NCBI RefSeq assembly: GCF_035594125.1
Contig: NC_087161.1
Span: forward strand, 8,669,501 to 8,733,500
Direction of reading: 5' to 3'
Length of the DNA stretch: 64,000 nt
From: Scylla paramamosain
Lineage: Eukaryota; Arthropoda; Malacostraca; Decapoda; Portunidae
Within the stretch, counting starts at the first letter, position 1, and each line of letters begins with the position of its first letter. The notes under the pieces are model-generated. The model saw only the letters and a list, made by a program, of their open reading frames with translations, was not told where the DNA came from and did no database searches. Shown in pieces: positions 36,601-47,885 of the stretch. A program made the position numbers and the translations under genes.

Positions 36601-37689
36601 ATAAAAAAATGCTGGTTGTTAAGACATTTGCAAAACTATTTTCCATGACATTCTCCTTAAAATTCACAGACTTGCTGAAAAAGCAAGTTTTAAAACAGTT
36701 AAGACGATTCTGAAGACGACCTTGTTCATGATAACATGAGAAAATAAATAAATTAATTAATTAATTAAAGGTGACCTTGCGGTCACACTCACCACAACTC
36801 AAATTGTTTCGTACAACAGGTTATCAAATATATATAAACAATCTTTACACACTGTTAACATTATCTTATAATACTCATTACCTAAAACAAAAATTAATAA
36901 TGATAATGGGAATAAAACAAATACGCATAGGCTCGTTAACAGGGATATGATAAAAAGTGAAGTTACATAAAGCTACATAAATTAAACGATGATGGCAGTT
37001 TGAAGATAGACAAGAAATTATCAAAATTTGACGATTTACGAACTATTATTCATAAGTGACAATTATATCATCATAGCTTAATGTAATGAATTTCTCAAAA
37101 TATGAATTCCATTTCAAAGACGTAAAATGATTTGTTCAATAAAAGAGTATCATTATCTTTGTCCGGCCTGCTGGCAACAGAATCCGTCTTTACCAATATT
37201 CTTAAGAATATTTAAATTATGACATGGGCGGAAGCATCTGAAATGTTTAAAACTGCAGTATCAGCCGTGTTACGTAAACAGGGCTGTACAATGCCAAGCT
37301 AAACTTCGTTATCGAAGATACAGTGTTTGAGCCGAGCAGTGGAATCATTTGTATCCCTTTGATGCTCACTTTTTTTTTTTTTTTTTCTCTACCGTCGTTT
37401 TTTTTTTTTTTCAGTTTTACTTAACTTCTTGCCACTTCATCTCTTGGTGGCAAGCCTCTCGTTGTCCGCGTGCTAGCCATGCGTCTGACGCGGAGTAAAA
37501 ATTTAGTTGCTCCATGGATATTCTTTACAAGTAGATTGTTTGTCATTTTGTGCCCTTGTCTTCAAGTTAATATACACTGATGTGCAAGAACACTCGCAGC
37601 CTGCGACCATTACATTTGATTCAGTAATGACAGCACGAGTTGATTTTTTATTTATTTATTTATCTATTTATTTTTGTTTTTGTTTACGT
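36601..37689. other. Unassigned sequence
   Basis: AT-rich with T runs at about 37371-37411. A weak tRNA-like A box (GGCTAGCACGCGG) is on the minus strand near 37480, with no B box. Nothing else is seen. Confidence 0.25.
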
Positions 37690-38454
<765 letters not shown>

Positions 38455-38866
38455 CCCCTTTTCTGTTCCCTCCTACTTTATCTATCCTCATTTTCGATCC
38501 AAAGCTGGATGTTGTGTTTATGTGCGCAATGACTTAACCTGCTCTCGGGCCCACGCTCTTGAATCTTACGAGTTTTCTACCATCTGGCTACGACTACAGA
38601 GTCATTCTCAAACTAAATTTATCTGTGCTGTATACCTTTCACTTATTTCCTCTAACTATAAGAAATTCTTTGACTACTTAACTTCCAAAGTGGAGCACAT
38701 TCTGACCCTCTTCCCTTTTGCAGAGATCTCCATTCTTGGAGACTTCAGTGTTCACCACCAGCTTTGGCTTTCATCTCCCTTCACTGACCATCCTGGTGAA
38801 CAACTTCAACTTTGCTATCCTCCACGACCTAGAGCAATTGGTGCAACACCCTACTCGTATTCCTGA
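38455..38866 (+). pseudogene. F1 endonuclease domain, partial
   Basis: The frame reads [38 protein letters not shown] and [22 protein letters not shown]. These are the middle of an apurinic-like endonuclease: the CVYVRND strand and GDFxxHH. The N-terminal metal-binding part is missing and the frame shifts before the SDHNL box, which continues in the RT frame below. Confidence 0.85.
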
Positions 38867-41165
38867 CCGTCTTGGAGATACGCCCAATATTCTTGACCCT
38901 TTCCTGACCTTTAATCCTTCTGCTTATGCTGTCACCCTTTCTTCTCCGTTGGGCTCCTCCGATCACAATCTCATATCTTTATCTTGTCCTATCACTCCAA
39001 TCCCTCCTCAGGATCCCCCTAAGCGAAGGTGCCTCTGGCGTTTTGCCTCTGCTAGTTGGGGGGACCTGAGGAGGCATTTTGCTGATTTTCCTTGGAATGA
39101 CTACTGCTTCCGTGTCAGAGACCCGTCTTTGTGTGCTGAGCGCATAACAGAGGTGATAGTGTCTGGCATGGAGGCGTACATTCCTCACTCTTTTTCTCGT
39201 CCTAAACCTTCTAAACCTTGGTTTAACACAGCTTGTTCTCGTGCTATACATGATAGAGAGGTGGCCCACAAAAGGTACTTAACCCTTCCATCACCAGAAT
39301 CTCATGCACTTTATATTTCTGCCCGGAATCATGCCAAGTCTGTTCTCCAACTAGCCAAAAACTCCTTCATTAACAGAAAGTGTAAAAATCTTTCAAGATC
39401 TAACTCCCCTCATGACTTCTGGCATCTAGCCAAAAATATCTCCAATAACTTTGCTTCTTCTTCTTTCCCTCCTTTACTTCAACCAGATGGCACCACTGCT
39501 ATCACATCTATTTCTAAAGCTGAACTCTTTGCTCAAACCTTTGCTAAAAACTCTACCTTGGATGATTCTGGGCTTGTTCCTCCCTCTCCTCCACCCTCTG
39601 ACTACTTCATGCCATGTATTAAAATTCTTCGCAATGATGTTTTCCATGCCCTCGCTGGCCTAAACCCTCGGAAGGCTTATGGACCTGATGGGGTCTCTCA
39701 TATTGTTCTCCGAAACTGTGCCTCCGTGCTTGCACCTTGCCTAGTCAAACTCTTTCAGCTCTGTCTGTCAACATCTACCTTTCCTTCTTGCTGGAAGTTT
39801 GCCTACATTCAACCTGTTCCTAAAAAGGGTGACCGCTCTAATCCCTCAAACTACCGTCCTCTTGCTTTAATTTCCTGCTTATCTAAAGTTTTTGAATCTA
39901 TCCTCAACAGGAAGATTCTTAAACATCTATCACTTCACAACCTTCTATCTGATCAGTATGGGTTCCGTCAAGGCCGCTCTACTGGTGATCTTCTGGCTTT
40001 CCTTACTGAGTCTTGGTCATTATCTTTTAGAGACTTTGGTGAAACTTTTGCTGTTGCCTTGGACATATCAAAAGCCTTTGATAGAGTCTGGCACAAAGCT
40101 TTGATTTCCAAACTACCCTCCTACGGTTTCTATCCTTCTCTCTGTAACTTCATCTCAAGTTTCCTTTCTGAACGTTCTATTGCTGCTGTGGTAGACGGTC
40201 ACTGTTCTTCTCCTAATTCTATTAACAGTGGTGTTCCTCAGGGTTCTGTCCTGTCACCCACTCTCTTCTTATTATTCATTAATGATCTTCTAAACCAAAC
40301 TTCTTGTCCTATCCACTCCTATGCTGATGATACCACCCTGTACTTTTCCACGTCTTTTCATAGACGTCCAACCCTACAGGAGGTAAACATATCACGCAGG
40401 GAAGCCACAGAACGCCTGACTTCTGATCTTTCTAAAATTTCTGATTGGGGCAGAGCAAACTTGGTATTGTTCAATGCCTCAAAAACTCAATTCCTCCATC
40501 TATCAACTCGACACAACCTTCCAGACACCTATCCCCTCTTCTTCAATGACACTCAACTGTCCCCCTCCTCTACACTAAACATCCTCGGTCTGTCCTTTAC
40601 TTATAATCTGAACTGGAAACTCCACATCTCATCTCTAGCTAAAACAGCTTTTATGAAGTTAGGTGTTCTGAGACGTCTCCGCCAATTTTTCTCACCCCCC
40701 CCCCAGCTGCTAACTCTGTACAAGGGCCTTATCCGTCCATGTATGGTGTATGTTTCACATGTCTGGGGGGGTTCCAGTCATACAGCTCTTCTAGACAGGG
40801 TGGAATCAAAAGCTTTTCGTCTCATCAACTCCTCTCCTCTAACTGACTGTCTTCAGCCCCTCTCTCACCGCCGCAATGTTGCATATCTAGCTGTCTTCTA
40901 CCGCTATTTTCATGCCAACTGCTCTTCTGATCTTGCTAACTGCATGCCTCCCCTCTTTCCGCGGCCTTGCTGCACAAGACTTTCTTCTTTCTCTCACCCC
41001 TATTCTGTCCACCTCTCTAACGCAAGAGTTAACCAGTATTCTCAATCATTCATCCCTTTCTCTGGTAAACTCTGGAACTCCCTGCCTGCTTCTGTATTTC
41101 CACCTTCCTATGACTTGAATTCCTTCAAGAGGGAGGTTTCAAGACACTTATCCACCAATTTTTGA
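38718..41165 (+). CDS. F1 reverse transcriptase polyprotein, open 815-codon frame
   Basis: The largest protein in the window. The true polyprotein begins upstream, so the Met here is only the first in frame. Residues to about 100 are the C-terminal endonuclease, with [11 protein letters not shown] (the catalytic His box). The RT follows: AYGPDG block, [16 protein letters not shown] (378-393), motif [10 protein letters not shown] (447-455, catalytic Asp 449), SGVPQGS (504-510), YADD (535-538), then [14 protein letters not shown] and a conserved C-terminus to [12 protein letters not shown]. No RNase H domain is seen. It would nick DNA and prime cDNA synthesis in the nucleus. All RT catalytic residues are present; the frameshift in the endonuclease makes this copy non-autonomous. 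Clade placement between Jockey and CR1 relatives is unsettled. Confidence 0.9.
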   Translation: MQRSPFLETSVFTTSFGFHLPSLTILVNNFNFAILHDLEQLVQHPTRIPDRLGDTPNILDPFLTFNPSAYAVTLSSPLGSSDHNLISLSCPITPIPPQDPPKRRCLWRFASASWGDLRRHFADFPWNDYCFRVRDPSLCAERITEVIVSGMEAYIPHSFSRPKPSKPWFNTACSRAIHDREVAHKRYLTLPSPESHALYISARNHAKSVLQLAKNSFINRKCKNLSRSNSPHDFWHLAKNISNNFASSSFPPLLQPDGTTAITSISKAELFAQTFAKNSTLDDSGLVPPSPPPSDYFMPCIKILRNDVFHALAGLNPRKAYGPDGVSHIVLRNCASVLAPCLVKLFQLCLSTSTFPSCWKFAYIQPVPKKGDRSNPSNYRPLALISCLSKVFESILNRKILKHLSLHNLLSDQYGFRQGRSTGDLLAFLTESWSLSFRDFGETFAVALDISKAFDRVWHKALISKLPSYGFYPSLCNFISSFLSERSIAAVVDGHCSSPNSINSGVPQGSVLSPTLFLLFINDLLNQTSCPIHSYADDTTLYFSTSFHRRPTLQEVNISRREATERLTSDLSKISDWGRANLVLFNASKTQFLHLSTRHNLPDTYPLFFNDTQLSPSSTLNILGLSFTYNLNWKLHISSLAKTAFMKLGVLRRLRQFFSPPPQLLTLYKGLIRPCMVYVSHVWGGSSHTALLDRVESKAFRLINSSPLTDCLQPLSHRRNVAYLAVFYRYFHANCSSDLANCMPPLFPRPCCTRLSSFSHPYSVHLSNARVNQYSQSFIPFSGKLWNSLPASVFPPSYDLNSFKREVSRHLSTNF

Positions 41166-41270
41166 CCACTGCTTTGACCCTTTTATGGGACTGGCATTTC
41201 AGTGGGCATTTTTTTTATTAGATTTTTGTTATCCTTGGCCAGTATCCTTCCTACATAAAAAAAAAAAAAA

Positions 41271-41484
41271 GTTATTTAATTATATCAAACTACGTGAGAA
41301 AATAATTTTCATGTTGCCGTTCTTTACAAGTTCTCGCTTAGATCCCAATTGAAGTCATACAGCATTGTTACCAACATTCACGCGTATCATATCACCTCCT
41401 ACGTAATCTATCCGGTCTGAGACCGTGCCTACATTGTCGAAGGGAAACTACACGGCTCGACCTTCGTGACTCTTGGTACAGGCC
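41271..41484. other. Unassigned spacer between tail-to-tail F1 copies
   Basis: About 214 bases with no recognised feature lie between the plus copy 11 and the minus copy 12. Confidence 0.3.
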
Positions 41485-43080
41485 TAAAGCAGGCAGGGAG
41501 TTCCAGAGTTTACCAGAGAAAGGGAGGAATGACTGATAATACTAGTTAACTCTCGCATTAGAGAGATGTACAGAATAGGGGTGAGAAAAAGAAGAAAGTC
41601 TTGTGCAGCGAGGATGCGGAGGGATGGGGATGGGGAGGAATGTAGTAAGATCAGAAAAGCAGTTAGCATGAAAATAACAGTAGAAGACAAGAGATGCAAC
41701 ACTGCAGCGATGAGAGAGAAACTGAAGGCAGTTAGTTAGAGGTTAGGCGTTGCTAAAACGAAAACCTTTGATTCCACCATGTCTAAAAGAGGAGAGTGAA
41801 ACTCCCCATACATGTGAAACATACTGCATGCATGGACGGATAAGGCCCCTGTACAGAGTTAGTGCTTGATGGGGTGGAAGGAGGTGAGAAAAACTGGAGG
41901 AGATGACTCAGAACGCCTAACTTCGTAGGAGACGTTGAACAATACTAAGTTTACACTGCCCCAAACAAAAATTTTAGCAAGATCAGAAGTCTGGTGTTCT
42001 GTGGCTTTCCTACGTGAACTGTTTATTTTCTGAAAGGTTGGACGTCTACAAAAATACTTGGGAAGGTGAAGGGTGGTATAATCAACAGAGGGGAGGATAG
42101 GACAAGAATATTGGTTTAGAAAATCATTGATGAATAATAGGAAGAAAGTGGGTGACAGGACAATCCTTAAGAACACCACTGTTGATAGAAGAGAAGAATA
42201 GGAGAACAATAGTAACCATCTACCATTGCAGCAATAGAATAATCAAGAAGGAAAATTGAGATGAAGTTACAGAGAGAAGGATAGCAGCCATAGGAGGGCA
42301 GTTGTGAAATCAAAGCTCTGTACCAGATTCTATCAAATGCTTTTGATATGTCTAAGGCAACAACAAAAATTTCACCAAAATCCCTAAAAGAAAATGACCA
42401 AGACTCGGTGAGAAAGCCAGATCACCAGTAGGACGGCCTCGACGGAACCCATACAGGTGATCAGATAAAAGGGATGAGATGGGATAAGAATGGGAGACCT
42501 TTTAAAGAAACAGGCTGAATGTAGACAAACTTCTAGCAAGAAGAAAAGGTAGATGTTGATAGACAGAGTTGGAAGAGTTTGAGTAGGCATGATACAAGCA
42601 GTGGGGGCACCGTTTCGGAGAACAATGGGAGGGACCCTATCATATCCATAAGCTTTCTGAGGGTTAAGGCCAATGAGGGCATGAAAAACATCACTGCAAA
42701 GGATCTTACTGGCTAGCATGAAGTAATCGGAGGGTAGAGGAGAGGGAAGAACCCTCGAAACATCCAAAGTAGAGTTTTTATCAAAGATTTGAGCGAAAAG
42801 TTCAGCTTTAGAAACAGATGAGATGGCAGACGTGCCATCAGGTTGAAATAAGTGAGGAACAGATGGAGAAGCAAAGTTATTGGAGATGTTTTTGTCCTGG
42901 TGGCAGAAGTCACAAGGGAAATTAAATCTTGAAATATTTTGACACTTTCTATAAATGAACGAGTTTTTTGGCTAGTTGGAGAACAGACTTAACATTATTC
43001 CGGCCAGAAATATAACGTGCATGAGATTCAGGTGATGGAAGATTCAAGTACCTTTTGTGGGCCACCTCCCTCTTAAACCA
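41485..43080 (-). mobile_element. F1 retrotransposon, RT part (copy 12)
   Basis: From GCAGGCAGGGAGTTCC at 41487 back to GTGGGCCACCTCCCTC near 43070. Frames at 41859-42209 (LSPTFFLLFINDFLNQ..., with VDYT replacing YADDT) and 42384-42767 (GLNPQKAYGYDRVPPIVLRNG) show an inactivated RT. The 3' A tail is missing, unlike most copies. Confidence 0.85.
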
Positions 43081-43232
43081 ACGTAGACCTGGGCACCTCA
43101 TTTTGCTTGTAAGCACTGTAAGAGAACACTAGAAGATAAAATAGCTTTTAGTTTTCAAGAGTAAAATCCAATTAAGAATTAAGAATAAAAATGAAATAAG
43201 TTTAACAGAAACTCATACTGGTGTTCTTTTAC

Positions 43233-43666
43233 AGGATTATATAGAGGGTGAAAATAGAGCCATGAAATTTGCTATTCCTAGAAAATGCCGTGAATCTGCT
43301 GATGACTCAACTGACTGCTTTTCTTCATGGTGGATCCTTCCAAACGCCACTCTGGGAAAAATGCACCTGTCTTCTGTCCAGACATTCATCTTCCATTGCA
43401 CCAGTACCACACAGTGCTGATCTTCCTGCACCAGCTCCTCCAGAAAGAAGTCAACTATCAAAAGAAAGCAGCAAGTCAGAAGATGAGCTAAACAGAAAGG
43501 AAGACTGTGACATCACAGATACAGTTGTAATTGGGAGGAATCCTTGCTGCCCAAGCCAAAGAGACCTCAATGACTTGATTTGACAAAATCAAATGATGAG
43601 GTTTTGATTTCAGGGCTGAAAGAATGGGATTTACTTGATACAATGTGCAGGTGACCAGACAAAGAA
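43233..43666 (+). pseudogene. Cc8L18.2-like multicopy arthropod gene, N-terminal part
   Basis: After a plausible splice acceptor (TTCTTTTACAG, ending at 43232) frames read MKFAIPRKCRESADDSTDCF, CMVDPSK, SSIAPVPHSADLPAPAPP and, near the end, GLKEWDLL and VTRQRKR. I recall this series as the start of a large family found in many insects and crustaceans, often named after Cotesia bracovirus protein Cc8L18.2; its biochemical role is unknown to me. At least three frameshifts break it. It stops at AAAGAAAACG where an LTR element is inserted, and continues at 45129. Confidence 0.65.
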
Positions 43667-43670
43667 AACG
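43667..43670 (+). other. Left target duplication AACG
   Basis: AACG here and at 45129-45132 flank the small LTR element. Removing one copy restores the codons for K-R-H-K-H-F of the host pseudogene. Confidence 0.85.
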
Positions 43671-44039
43671 TGTTGGTTTGTGTGTGATATCACCATGTGC
43701 GGCGCCGCATACGGTTCTGCCGCAGCGGCGACGCCGCATAATGTGACACCGGCTTTATGTGTGACAGGATGCAAGCAGTGCGGCGGTGACGCATACGGTT
43801 CTGCCGCAGCGGCGACGCCGCATAGTGTGACACCGGCCTAACAGACAGTTTCCAGCCTTGCCTCGGGTTAGACGCTGGCAGGCTGGCGCTCTTTGTACCA
43901 GCACAGTTTATTATTATATAACGTAGTCTTGTACATCTCCGTTTCCCTGGCACCCTCAGCGGCATCCTGACCACACCATGCACAATTCTACAATCCTACG
44001 ACCTACAAACAAGAAAACAAGCAAGCAAAACCTTGTGCA
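43671..44039 (+). mobile_element. 5' LTR of the TRIM-like element
   Basis: 369 bases, TG...CA. The last 200 bases match the 3' LTR; the first 165 contain a GC-rich palindromic block (43699-43838) that the 3' LTR lacks. Confidence 0.7.
43699..43838. repeat. GC-rich palindromic repeat block in the 5' LTR
   Basis: Two direct copies (43699-43754 and 43778-43836) share CGCATACGGTTCTGCCGCAG and end GTGTGACACCGGC or GTGACACCGGC. Each contains the palindrome GCCGCAGCGGC. The right edge reads CACCGGCCTAA. It looks like a small fold-back insertion or an amplified terminal piece of a DNA transposon. Confidence 0.6.
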
Positions 44040-44041
44040 TA

Positions 44042-44060
44042 TGGTGGCCGCGGTGGAAAG
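44042..44060 (+). promoter_or_regulatory. Candidate primer binding site
   Basis: TGGTGGCCGCGGTGG starts two bases after the end of the 5' LTR, begins TGG as complement of a tRNA CCA end; the tRNA was not identified. Confidence 0.55.
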
Positions 44061-44370
44061 AGTCGACGCTACCAGTCCTCCATGTCCACGCGCCTTACTC
44101 GTCTCCAGCTACGTTCATCGCCTCCGTGCTACCTGCTAAGCCATCACCGACGCAAACTGCTAAGTACGCTACCATGTCTACAGTGCATTCTTAAGCTGCT
44201 TCAGGGCCTACGTCAAACTTTCTACAGCCTGCCTGCCCGTCAGCCTCAGCCTGTTCCTGTACGAATTTAAGCCGTCATCGACGCATTTAGTCTGATGTAG
44301 CTGCTGTTCCTGTCGTTTCAAGACTGGATTCTTCAAGTCGTCACCGACGCATCATCGACGGGAACAGTAG

Positions 44371-44570
44371 CTTTAGTGCTACTGTTCCCGTCGTTTCAAA
44401 ACTTTGGACTTCTCAGCCGTCAGTCTTCGCTTTAATACTGCATCATCGACTGCTTTAGTGCTGCTGTTCCCGTCGCTTCAAGACTTTGGACTTCTCAGCC
44501 GTCAGCCTCCGCTTCAGTACTGCATCATCGTCTGCTTTAGTGTTGCTGTTCCCATCACTTCAGGAATTCC
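44371..44570. repeat. 82-bp tandem repeat, about 2.4 copies
   Basis: CTTTAGTGCTGCTGTTCCCG recurs at 44371, 44453 and 44535 with TTTGGACTTCTCAGCCGTCA in each full unit, inside the TRIM-like element. Confidence 0.88.
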
Positions 44571-44782
44571 GATTTTTCAGCTGTCGTCGCTGTGTGCGTT
44601 ATTTGTGTATTATCAGTGCAGCGTTATTTTTTTGCAATTTATTTGGCATAGAAACGCCGTATTTTCCGTTTGAGATACTCTGTGATGATAGTATGTTACT
44701 TCTCTCGTGACTTACACAGATAAGCACGATTTACACATTCATATACATTGTGTACACACAAACACATAGACATATTTATTTT

Positions 44783-45128
44783 ATGTGACCTGCGTATCAC
44801 TCATTTATTGCGAGGCATGTGGCCATGCCTCCGGTTCGAACACACACCCCGCACTGTGTCCACCTTCGGACACGTTTTGGCGGGATATTTCTGTGGCGTC
44901 TCCCACGCGCCTTGTCCCGCCGCTCCTGCGCTCTGCGTAACAGCTTTCCCTCGGGCTGGATGCTGGCAGGCTGGCGCTTTTTGTACCAACACAGTTTATT
45001 ATTAATATACGGCAGTCTTGTACATCTATGTTTACTTGGCACCCTCAGCAGCACCCTGAGCACACCATGCACAGCTCTACAATCCTACGACCTACAAACA
45101 AGAAAACAAGCAAACAAAACCTTATGCA
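44783..45128 (+). mobile_element. 3' LTR of the TRIM-like element (left edge uncertain)
   Basis: The right edge at ATGCA/AACG is exact. The left edge could be TGTGACCTGCG (44783) or TGTGGCCATG (44818). Homology to the 5' LTR is clear only from TAACAG (about 44938) onward. Confidence 0.6.
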
Positions 45129-45326
45129 AACGTCACAAACATTTTTCCAGCTTCTTTGCAAAGGAGGACAAGCTATGCTACTGCAATGATTTATCAAGCT
45201 TGTTTGATGCTATTGCAACTGCTTGCAATGCAGATCAATGGAGACTTCATTGAAAACTCCAAAAGCCTGAAAGCTATAGTTCTGCATAATGGAAACAAGT
45301 ATTCATCTCTGCCTTTTGCTCATTCT
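45129..45326 (+). pseudogene. Cc8L18.2-like gene, middle part
   Basis: Resumes exactly after the LTR element: KRHKHFSSFFAKEDKLCYC, NDLSSLFDAIATACNADQWR, then, after a frameshift and stop, SKSLKAIVLHNGNKYSSLPF and AHS at 45326, where the inverted-repeat element begins. Cys and Trp positions follow the family as I remember it. Confidence 0.68.
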
Positions 45327-46036
45327 GGCGTGAAATTCACGCCGCGTGAAAAATCACGCGGCGGGAAGTTCACGCCCAACCTAAGCGGACATACAAAATG
45401 CATACTTCTGTTCAGACGTGGCAGTTTTTTCACGCGGCGTGAATTTCACGCCTGATGCCGCGCGTGTGTTTGCTAAAAACGAAGCGTGAAATTTCACGCC
45501 AAAGTTTAGCTTCCAATGGTGTTCAATGCTTTCTTTCACACTCGGCGTGTTTTGTCACGCCGCCACCTGGCAGTACAGTTCAGGCAGCGGGTAATGTGGA
45601 CGTGTGCATCTCCCGTACTGAATGAAAATCTACAATAGGTAAAAGGATAATTAAAATCATTTTTTATTGTTACTGAATGTGTACTTATGTAATAACAAAT
45701 ACATAAACATAAAAAAATCTAAGTTTTTAAAAATAACATCCTTTTTTCAGATCAAATGATGACTGCAATTAATAGCGAATCCTTTTTTTGCTGTCTTTTA
45801 TACAACAAATATAAAAGGAGGGCTTTTTTTTCTTTACTCTGGGCAGCCATTTGTTCACCTGTTTTTACACACACTTGTGAGTTGTGACCACTCTCGGAGC
45901 ACAGCAATGCAATAATGAAACAGAATTCCAGGAGTCAGGCGTGAAAAAAACCACCACGTGTGAACGATTGAGCGTGAACTTCCCGCCGCGTGATTTTTCA
46001 CGCGGCGTGAATTTCACGCCTTGTGTGAAAGAGGCC
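45327..46036. mobile_element. Palindrome-rich DNA element with 49-bp perfect TIRs (MITE-like)
   Basis: The 49 bases at 45327-45375 and 45972-46020 are perfect reverse complements. Each TIR is made of two near-palindromes: GGCGTGAAATTCACGCC and CCGCGTGAAAAATCACGCGG. The first recurs inside the element near 45433, 45484 (GCGTGAAATTTCACGCC) and 45544 (with TTTTGT centre). The right TIR is followed by TTGTGTGAAAGAGGC (46021-46035), lacking on the left. No transposase frame; the middle is AT-rich. It sits in the Cc8L18.2-like gene, which continues at CTAAGGATTACTAC. No clear target duplication. Confidence 0.85.
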
Positions 46037-46790
46037 TAAGGATTACTACAGCAGTGTAAAACTTCTACTGGAAACTCTGAACTATAACAAGTATGGGTGG
46101 GACGTTATTGGAGACTTCAAGATAGTGGCTTTCTTGATAGGACTGCAAGGAGGTTTTACCTCCTTTTTTTACTTTTTTTTTTCTTTGCCTCTAGGACAGT
46201 AGAGACAGAGCAGAGAAAGCACTGGCCTCCAAGGACTGACACTACGGTGGGAGCACACAATATCAAACATGAGCCATTGGTGAATCCTCAAAAGTTTTGT
46301 TTCCTCCACTACACATCAAACTGGGTCCTATGAAACAGCTCTTGACAAGAAGTCTGCTGCCTTCAAATATCTTCAAGATTTCTTTCCTAAGTTTTCAGAG
46401 GCAAAGGTGAAAACTGGTATCTTCACTGGACCACAAGTAAGAAAAATTATGGAGTGCTCATAATTTCTATAGAAGCTCACAGAAAAGGAGAAAAAGGCTC
46501 GGGAGTGTTTCATTGTAGTACAGGGCTTTCTTGGCAACAAGGCTGATGACTATATGGAACTGGTTGAAACTTTAGTGAAGCTATGGTGAGATAGCTGCAG
46601 GATGTCCTTGAAGGTCATCCATATCCTAGATGCTCACCTCGACAGCTTCAAGAAAAATATGGGAGCATATTCAGAGGAAGAAGGAGAGCGCTTCCACCAA
46701 GATATAATGAACTATGAATAGAGTAGAATAGAATCAGGGATCCTTCAATAACATGATGGGAGACTACATTAGGGGCTCATGCGTAAAAAT
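46037..46790 (+). pseudogene. Cc8L18.2-like gene, C-terminal part
   Basis: Frames read DYYSSVKLLLETLNYNKYG, WDVIGDFKIV, then KEKKARECFIVVQGFLGNKA, DDYMELVETLVKLW, SLKVIHILDAHLDSF, KKNMGAYSEEEGERFHQDIM and MMGDYIRG. The E-x-x-H-x-x-x-H-L-D and GERFHQDI patterns are the hallmark of the family's C-terminal half. Stops and frameshifts are frequent between 46150 and 46480. Confidence 0.7.
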
Positions 46791-47075
46791 AATTTGTTGC
46801 ATTCACGCAAATCAGGAAAAACTGTTAATTTTTAATCCTAAAAAAATTAGTTTCATAAGTTTTAAAATAGATTTGTGTCGTTTGAATTTCTTTTTTGTTT
46901 TATGCCCAAAAATGGTAAAAATAGTGGAATTTAGCTAATCTGGGGCAAAAAATCATTCTAAAAGCCACAAAAGCAAAGTTTGACAGCAATAATGGACATT
47001 TTCTATTGTTTTGTAATTAAAGGAATTGGAAAGTAACACTTGCTTGTCAAAGACAAAAATCGTGTAACATAGTGT
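46791..47075. other. AT-rich 3' flank, unassigned
   Basis: Probably the former 3' UTR of the pseudogene; nothing coding. Confidence 0.3.
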
Positions 47076-47160
47076 TGCCCTATTAGGTTTATAAGCCTTT
47101 CGAGGGTTAAGACCAGCGAGGGCATGGAAAACATCCTTGCGAAATTGCATGGATAACATC
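47076..47160 (-). mobile_element. F1 fragment (copy 13)
   Basis: GTTTATAAGCCTTTCGAGGG and GCATGGAAAACATCCTTGCG match the minus strand of the F1 [16 protein letters not shown] codons. Only about 85 bases. Confidence 0.8.
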
Positions 47161-47184
47161 ATGGCATGTCTGGCTCCCTCGTCT

Positions 47185-47440
47185 GAACCCTAGGCCATAG
47201 AGAGAACATAAACATAACTGGAGAAATTCTAAATAACCTTAGCTCTACCGATGATATTGTTTAGAAGACTGAATTTAAACAGAAATTCAAATAGATTTTG
47301 TTGTTACATAGGACAGCCAAAAAGTAAATCTGAAGACGAATATGAATAAGACAGAGGTGATATTCGACTAGTGCACTATATTACTGGGAACTAACGTCCA
47401 GAATGAAATACAACATAAAATATCCACCATTCAGATCAGA
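47185..47440 (+). mobile_element. RTE-type reverse transcriptase fragment
   Basis: One frame gives NINITGEILNNLSSTDDIV, the RTE-clade stretch around the catalytic F-A-D-D (here S-T-D-D); another gives KVNLKTNMNKTEVIFD, the next conserved block. Stops between them show decay. A third non-LTR family in the window. Confidence 0.6.
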
Positions 47441-47608
47441 AATATACTTCAAGTAGTCCAAATCACGAAAAAAAAGAAAAGAAAGAAAAATGGCGATGGT
47501 ATGTACTGCTGGCGTTGCCTCTCCGCCAAACCTTGCTGAGGAGGGTCGAGGCGCCGAAAAGAACCAGGCAAGACAAAGACCGTCTTAAAAAAAAAACATT
47601 AATTTCCC

Positions 47609-47611
<3 letters not shown>

Positions 47612-47678
<67 letters not shown>
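47612..47678. repeat. (AG)n microsatellite
   Basis: About 66 bases of GA repeats. Confidence 0.95.
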
Positions 47679-47724
47679 ATTAGCATCAAGATTAGCAAAA
47701 ATAGCTTTCATTATTCTTAGTGTA

Positions 47725-47885
47725 GTTTTGTTGTTGTTGCTGTTGTTGTTAAGGGTGGTGGTGGTGATGATATCGTTGTTGTTGTTGTTGCCGTCCTCCT
47801 CGTTGTTGTTTTTGTCGTTATTGTTGTCCTTACTGTTGTTGTTGTTGTTGTTGTTGTTATTTTTATTATTATTATTATTACTGTT
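47725..47885. repeat. Imperfect (GTT)n/(TTA)n tract
   Basis: Degenerate GTT repeats with GGT, GTC and ATT variants. The Asn-rich minus-strand frame across it is an artefact. Confidence 0.85.

Larger units (their letters stand above)
38455..41270 (+). mobile_element. F1 retrotransposon, most complete coding copy (copy 11)
   Basis: Starts inside the endonuclease (CCTTTTCTGTTCCCTCC), lacking the 5' UTR and about 75 N-terminal codons compared with copy 14, and runs to an A tail at 41257-41270. One frameshift near 38805 (two bases fewer than copy 14 at TGGTGAAC) separates the endonuclease from the RT frame; otherwise the RT and C-terminus are open. It also lacks one Arg codon (SDQYGF against SDRQYGF). 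Confidence 0.92.
43671..45128 (+). mobile_element. Small non-coding LTR retrotransposon (TRIM-like)
   Basis: 1458 bases between perfect AACG duplications, starting TGTTGG and ending ATGCA. Two direct repeats of about 190 bases (43838-44039 and about 44927-45128) share long runs such as CTACAATCCTACGACCTACA and end TTGTGCA / TTATGCA. Two bases after the first lies TGGTGGCCGCGGTGG, a fitting tRNA primer site. The 740-900 internal bases have no open frame of note but contain an 82-bp tandem repeat. Size, TG..CA ends, primer site and lack of genes fit a terminal-repeat retrotransposon in miniature that relies on a helper. Confidence 0.82.

Noticed and set aside
43690..45072. Arg/Pro-rich minus frames in the small LTR element as proteins
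   Set aside because: They are short, recur only because the LTR is duplicated, and have no domain.
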